A DNA stretch of 64,000 nucleotides from Narthecium ossifragum (lineage: Eukaryota; Streptophyta; Magnoliopsida; Dioscoreales; Nartheciaceae): positions 434,001 to 498,000 of the forward strand of contig OY986973.1 of assembly GCA_963920575.1 (NCBI GenBank). Reading direction: 5' to 3'. Positions 60,001 to 64,000 of this stretch are shown here, one piece after another. The notes beneath the pieces are model-generated. The model searched no databases, was not told the origin of the DNA, and saw only the letters and a program-made list of their open reading frames with translations. Within the stretch, counting starts at the first letter, position 1, and the number at the start of each line of letters is the position of its first letter. A program made the position numbers and the translations under genes.

Positions 60001-60311
60001 GCATTTACTGGAATTATGTGCAAGAGAATGTGATTTTTTGGTTGTGATGATAAATGTTATGGCAAAACATAGGTGCACGGTTATATGCTCAAATGATGAT
60101 ATCTTGCATGGGCTGTGGATTATTTTTTTAACTAGTATTTGTGCAAAATGAAAATGAACACAGTTTACTGATTTTAATACATGCGTATTAAGTGTTATTG
60201 TTCTTTTCCTATCATTTGTAGGGAGATCAACGCGTCTCGGGAGCAGCTCACTTAGGAGGTGCTCTGGTTGCTGCTCTGGTGTGGGCTAGAGTCGGGAAGG
60301 GCTGGATCTAA
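57005..60311 (+). CDS. RBL12: Mitochondrial-type rhomboid serine protease (RBL12-like)
   Basis: Eight exons: 57005-57342, 58230-58344, 58549-58668, 58990-59100, 59252-59290, 59640-59744, 59823-59864, 60222-60311. All are GT-AG and in frame, giving 319 residues. The N-terminus MRRLLSLRFLGRKPRG is a plausible mitochondrial presequence. Rhomboid features follow: TM helix LSLIGANVGVYFLW, HxxxxHxxxN as H172-ADTD-H177-LIS-N181, nucleophile Ser in GAS (about 244) and base His in SGAAHLGG (about 300). Plant RBL12 is the mitochondrial homologue of PARL/Pcp1; its substrates are not settled. The motif after the nucleophile reads GASAA, whereas most rhomboids have GxSG. Exon 5 (13 residues) is very short; the L1-side loop GRQVWEYPRVYGL is variable among rhomboids. 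Start: the only upstream in-frame ATG giving a targeting-type N-terminus. Confidence 0.9.
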
Positions 60312-60674
60312 TCAAGCAGGACTCCTTTTTGTGATCTTCATTTAAACGACAATCTAACCTGAATACGTGGTGGTGGATATATCTGTTTCGGAGGCATTTT
60401 TATCTTAGCATTTGCAATACCATGCTGACTGACCCTATTTATGGTCGAGTTCATTGGAACCAACGGATGAAACTTTTTTTTTGAGAAGAAAGAGGTGTAA
60501 AAACCCCTGAAATGGATGAAACTTTTTACTTCAACGTTTGCATATCGAGCAGATCATAGTGAAAACACCAACTTATAGTTTTCACCCTTCCAATATCTAT
60601 TTTTATTTTTTCAGAAAACAGGTGAACGACACATCCTCCAACAATTGAAAACAGAGAGCAAAACTCATGCCACT
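60312..60674. other. 3' region of the rhomboid gene
   Basis: Probable 3' untranslated region followed by spacer, ending at the target site of the next element. Confidence 0.4.
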
Positions 60675-60684
60675 CGCTGATTAG

Positions 60685-62752
60685 GAATTTTTTGCATTTT
60701 AGTACCCCTAAACTTTACTTTTGTCGGTTTAATACCTTTGCCCTTGTTTTTTGCAGAACAAGGCCCCTGAGCCACTAAAAAGTCCAAATTGCCCCCGGTG
60801 CTATATGACGTGGCCACTATCTTAGTTTTTTAATCTTTTAAAAAAAGAAAAGAATATAGCGGCATTTAATGCGACTGACAATCCCATTTAATGCGACTGA
60901 CACATATAAACACGCGTATAAACACATATAAACATACGTACAAACTTCTGATGATTTTCCGGCGTGTATGATTGTAATCTCGTTTTGTGATGAACATAAA
61001 AGTTGTAGATCCTTGGATACACTCTCTAACCCAACTCGTTTTGTATTTGTATGATTTTCGTACAATTTTTTACAAATTTTCTACTGATCTACGCGTAGAA
61101 ACACATATAAATACGCGTATACACACATATAAACACGCGTACAAACTTCAAAAATTTGTAACAAATTGTAAGAATTCATAAATTTTTTGAATAAATATTT
61201 TCCGGTGTGTATGATTGTAATCTCGTTTTATGATGAACATAAAAGTTGTAGATCCTTGGATACACTCTCTAACCCAACTCGTTTTGTATTTGTATGAATT
61301 TCGTACAATTTTTTACAAATTTTCTACTGATCTACGCGTAGAAACACATATAAATACGCGTATAAACACATATAAACACGCGTACAAACTTCAAAAATTT
61401 GTAACAAATTGTAGAAAATTCAGAAAAATATGAAACTAGTTGGGTTAAAGAGTAGATCCAAGGATCTATAACTTTTATATTCATCACAAAACGAGATTAT
61501 AATCATACACGCCGGAAAATATTTATATGTGTTTTTAAAAATTTGTAAAACATGGATAAATATTTTCCGGTTTGTATGATTGTAATCTCATTTTGTGATG
61601 AACATAAAAGTTGTAGATCCTTGGACCCACTCTCTAACCCAACTAGTTTCGTATTTTTCTGAATTTCCTACAATTTGTTACAAATTTTTGAAGTTTGTAC
61701 GCGTGTTTATATGTGTTTCTACGCGTAAATCAGTAGAAAATTTGTAAAAAATTGTACGAAATTCATACAAATACAAAACGAGTTGGGTTAGAGAGTGTAT
61801 CCAAGGATCTACAACTTTTATGTTCATCACAAAATGAGATTACAATCATACAAACCGGAAAAAATTTATCCATGTTTTACAAATTTTTAAAAACACATAT
61901 AAATATTTTCCGGCGTGTATGATTATAATCTCGTTTTGTGATGAATATAAAAGTTATAGATCCTTGGATCTACTCTTTAACCCAACTAATTTCGTATTTT
62001 TCTGAATTTTCTACAATTTGTTACAAATTTTTGAAGTTTGTACGCGTGTTTATATGTGTTTATACGCGTATTTATATGTGTTTCTACGCGTAGATCAGTA
62101 GAAAATTTGTAAAAAATTATATGAAATTCATACAAATACAAAACGAGTTGGGTTAGAGAGTGTATCCAAGGATCTACAACTTTTATGTTCATCATAAAAC
62201 GAGATTACAATCATACACACCGGAAAATATTTATTCAAAAATTTTATAAATTCTTACAATTTGTTACAAATTTTTGCAGTTTGTACGCGTGTTTATGCGT
62301 GTATACGCGTATTTATATGTCTACGCGTAGATCAGTAGAAAATTTGTAAAAAATTGTACGAAAATCATACAAATACAAAACGAGTTGGGTTAGAGAGTGT
62401 ATCCAAGGATCTACAACTTTTATGTTCATCACAAAACGAGATTACAATCATACACGCCGGAAAATCATCAGAAGTTTGTACGTATGTTTATATGTGTTTA
62501 TACGCGTGTTTATATGTGTTAGTCACATTAAATGTGATCGCATTAAATGGGATTGTCAGTCGCATTAAATGCCGCTGTATTCTTTTCTTTTTTTTAAAAG
62601 AATAAAAAACTAAGATAGTGGCCACGTCATATAGCACCGGGGGCAATTTGGACTTTTTAGTGGCTCAGGGGCCTTGTTCTGCAAAAAAACAAGGGCAAAT
62701 GTATTAAACCGACAAAAGTAAAGTTTAGGGGTACTAAAATGCAAAAAAATTC
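60685..62752. mobile_element. 2.07-kb palindromic fold-back element with alternating ~240-bp internal units
   Basis: Flanked by the 10-bp direct repeat CGCTGATTAG (60675-60684, 62753-62762; the exact 8-10 bp split is ambiguous). Terminal inverted repeats start GAATTTTTTGCATTTTAGTA and match for well over 150 bp. Between them, a ~240-bp unit (marker TCTCGTTTTGTGATGAACAT ... ACGCGTAGAAACACATATAA) is present in plus orientation at about 60970, 61210, 61575 and 61915, and in minus orientation near 61460, 61760, 62120 and 62365. The repeated frames reading MMNIKVVDPWIHSLTQ on one strand and MYENHTNTKRVG on the other come from this unit and have no family match. A Mutator-like fold-back is the best fit. 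Confidence 0.8.
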
Positions 62753-62762
62753 CGCTGATTAG

Positions 62763-63475
62763 CATGCTTTAATTTCTCAACAGCCGGGGTCATGCATGGA
62801 AAACCAAGTCCCAGATTGTCTCTTTGTCAATATGAATAATTACTTCCTTTCGTTTGTTTCTATCTTATCATCCTACGTGCTGACACGACCAGTATTGTTT
62901 CCAACTTCGGATGGCATATCGATGGACTCAACTCTCAAGGGTAAGGTTAAAAAAGAAAAAGAAAAATAAAAAGGAGACGTCCCGTAGTAGCATGCATGCA
63001 GTTGATAAGCCCGTGTGAATTAAATACGAGGAAAGCGCACCTCTCTGAACTCTCTCCATCAGTTACTGTGTGCCCTCCATGGAGGTGCTATTCGCCATGG
63101 GCCAGCAAGAACAACAGTCAATTCCCTGCAGCTGATCACCTAGACGATGGCGTACGTCCTCCCAACCCCTCGGCGGCTGCTGGCCACGCACACGCCTTAA
63201 GCGCTCCTGCCGGAATCAATCACAACGTGGACGACGGACGACTACTGTCGAATCGTGTACTGGCCTGTGCCGCGACCCTCGATCGGGACAAACACGGCGG
63301 TGTTGAGCTGGCATTTCTCAAAGGCGGCGTCGTCGACGCCGGAGGAGGCGGAGGATACCACCATCCCCTTGGAGGTGTTCTTTGGGCGGTTCCGCAGCGG
63401 AATAATCAACTGCTTGTAGGGGCCCTTATGGGATCAGGTCCTCGAGTATTGGCATATCATTGATAACCCCCTTTT
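62763..63475. other. GC-rich stretch, possible gene fragment
   Basis: From about 63040 the sequence is GC-rich and open on both strands: plus 62996-63463 (155 residues) and a minus frame ending at about 63255 that contains KGPYKQLIIPL and FEKCQLNTAVFVPI. The minus frame looks more protein-like (balanced composition) but lacks a long upstream start and I do not recognise the family. I do not call a CDS. Confidence 0.3.
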
Positions 63476-64000
63476 AACCCCGTACCAATAGGGAGTGACA
63501 TGTATCTTTTATTACCATTGACTTTGGTAATATACAATCAGCTACCTTATCTGTAGAGAAATGCCCTCTACCAGTGGTTGGAAACGCTGGTATAGCCCTA
63601 AACTGATCGTTGGCATAGCCTATACTAGCAATCAGCAAGCGTTTGTTGCTAACGGTGTCGGTATAGGCTATGTCAGCGGTTATGGAGACCGATGGTACGA
63701 TCAAACCGACCGCTGGTGGAGCTTCATCTACACCAGCGGCCACCATTAGCCCTGTTATTGAGTCCAAACAAGCGCTGGTATAACAACAACATAAGTGACC
63801 AATTGTGGCGACAAAAGTACTGGTATTGAACGAAGTGAATGCTAGTACAGGTCTCCTACTCCAGCGCTCATTGAAAAAGTGAGTATATATTGCCAAAAGA
63901 ACATGGCTTAATCCCTTATTCACAGGACGCCCCCTCAATCCCTTATGTATGGACATAACTGTTGGTATAGCAAAAAAATAACTGCTGGCTTTATATCCCT
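63476..64000. repeat. Region of scattered CTGGTATAG/CTATACCAG motifs
   Basis: Many direct and inverted short motifs (CTGGTATA, TATACCAGCG, CAGCGGT, CTATAC) recur every 15-60 bp. Such fields are typical of subterminal regions of CACTA-type elements, but no CACTA terminus lies within the window. The minus-strand 160-residue frame over it is probably repeat-derived. Confidence 0.4.

Noticed and set aside
60838..62605. Repeated 64-83 residue frames as a small gene family
   Set aside because: They are copies of one ~240-bp repeat unit in both orientations, without start context, splice structure or known motif.

Overview
This is nuclear plant DNA, most probably from a monocot. The genes carry many GT-AG introns and GC-rich first exons, all recognisable genes are ordinary plant families, and the space between them is filled with nested transposable elements. 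I cannot name the species. No tRNA, rRNA, CRISPR array or prokaryotic operon was seen.

Genes, left to right: (1) the N-terminal two thirds of a Hippo/MST-type Ser/Thr kinase of the SIK1 family, minus strand, running off the left edge; (2) an intact two-exon CYP78A cytochrome P450, minus strand; (3) and (4) two intact tandem ABCB half-transporters of the ALS1 (aluminium-sensitive 1, ABCB25/27) type, plus strand, each with 17 coding exons and identical intron phases; (5) an intronless mTERF protein, minus strand, tail-to-tail with the second transporter; (6) an eight-exon mitochondrial-type rhomboid protease (RBL12-like), plus strand. Exon borders were placed by hand from splice sites, reading frame and comparison of the two ABC copies.

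Repeats dominate 5.4-9.4 kb, 15.4-29 kb, the introns of the first ABC copy, and 52.5-63 kb. They include a composite 2.8 kb insertion with an array of CAAGTTACTTTCCA-like motifs and a nested 922-bp MITE (6546-9341); two solo LTRs of one family, one with a perfect 5-bp target duplication (16355-18586 and 25266-27830), the second nested in a Mutator-like element (24923-28943); a family of 128-299 bp mini-Helitrons on both strands, two of them abutting; an hAT element with an 8-bp target duplication in intron 7 of the first ABC gene, still carrying an open terminal exon; and two large fold-back elements (53088-56281 and 60685-62752).

The genes do not form a pathway. The one functional cluster is the ALS1 pair, predicted vacuolar-membrane half-transporters linked to aluminium tolerance. 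Elements have accumulated in the first copy while the second copy is compact. No wholly new gene system is evident. The most unusual material is the fold-back and array-type repeats and the mini-Helitron family.
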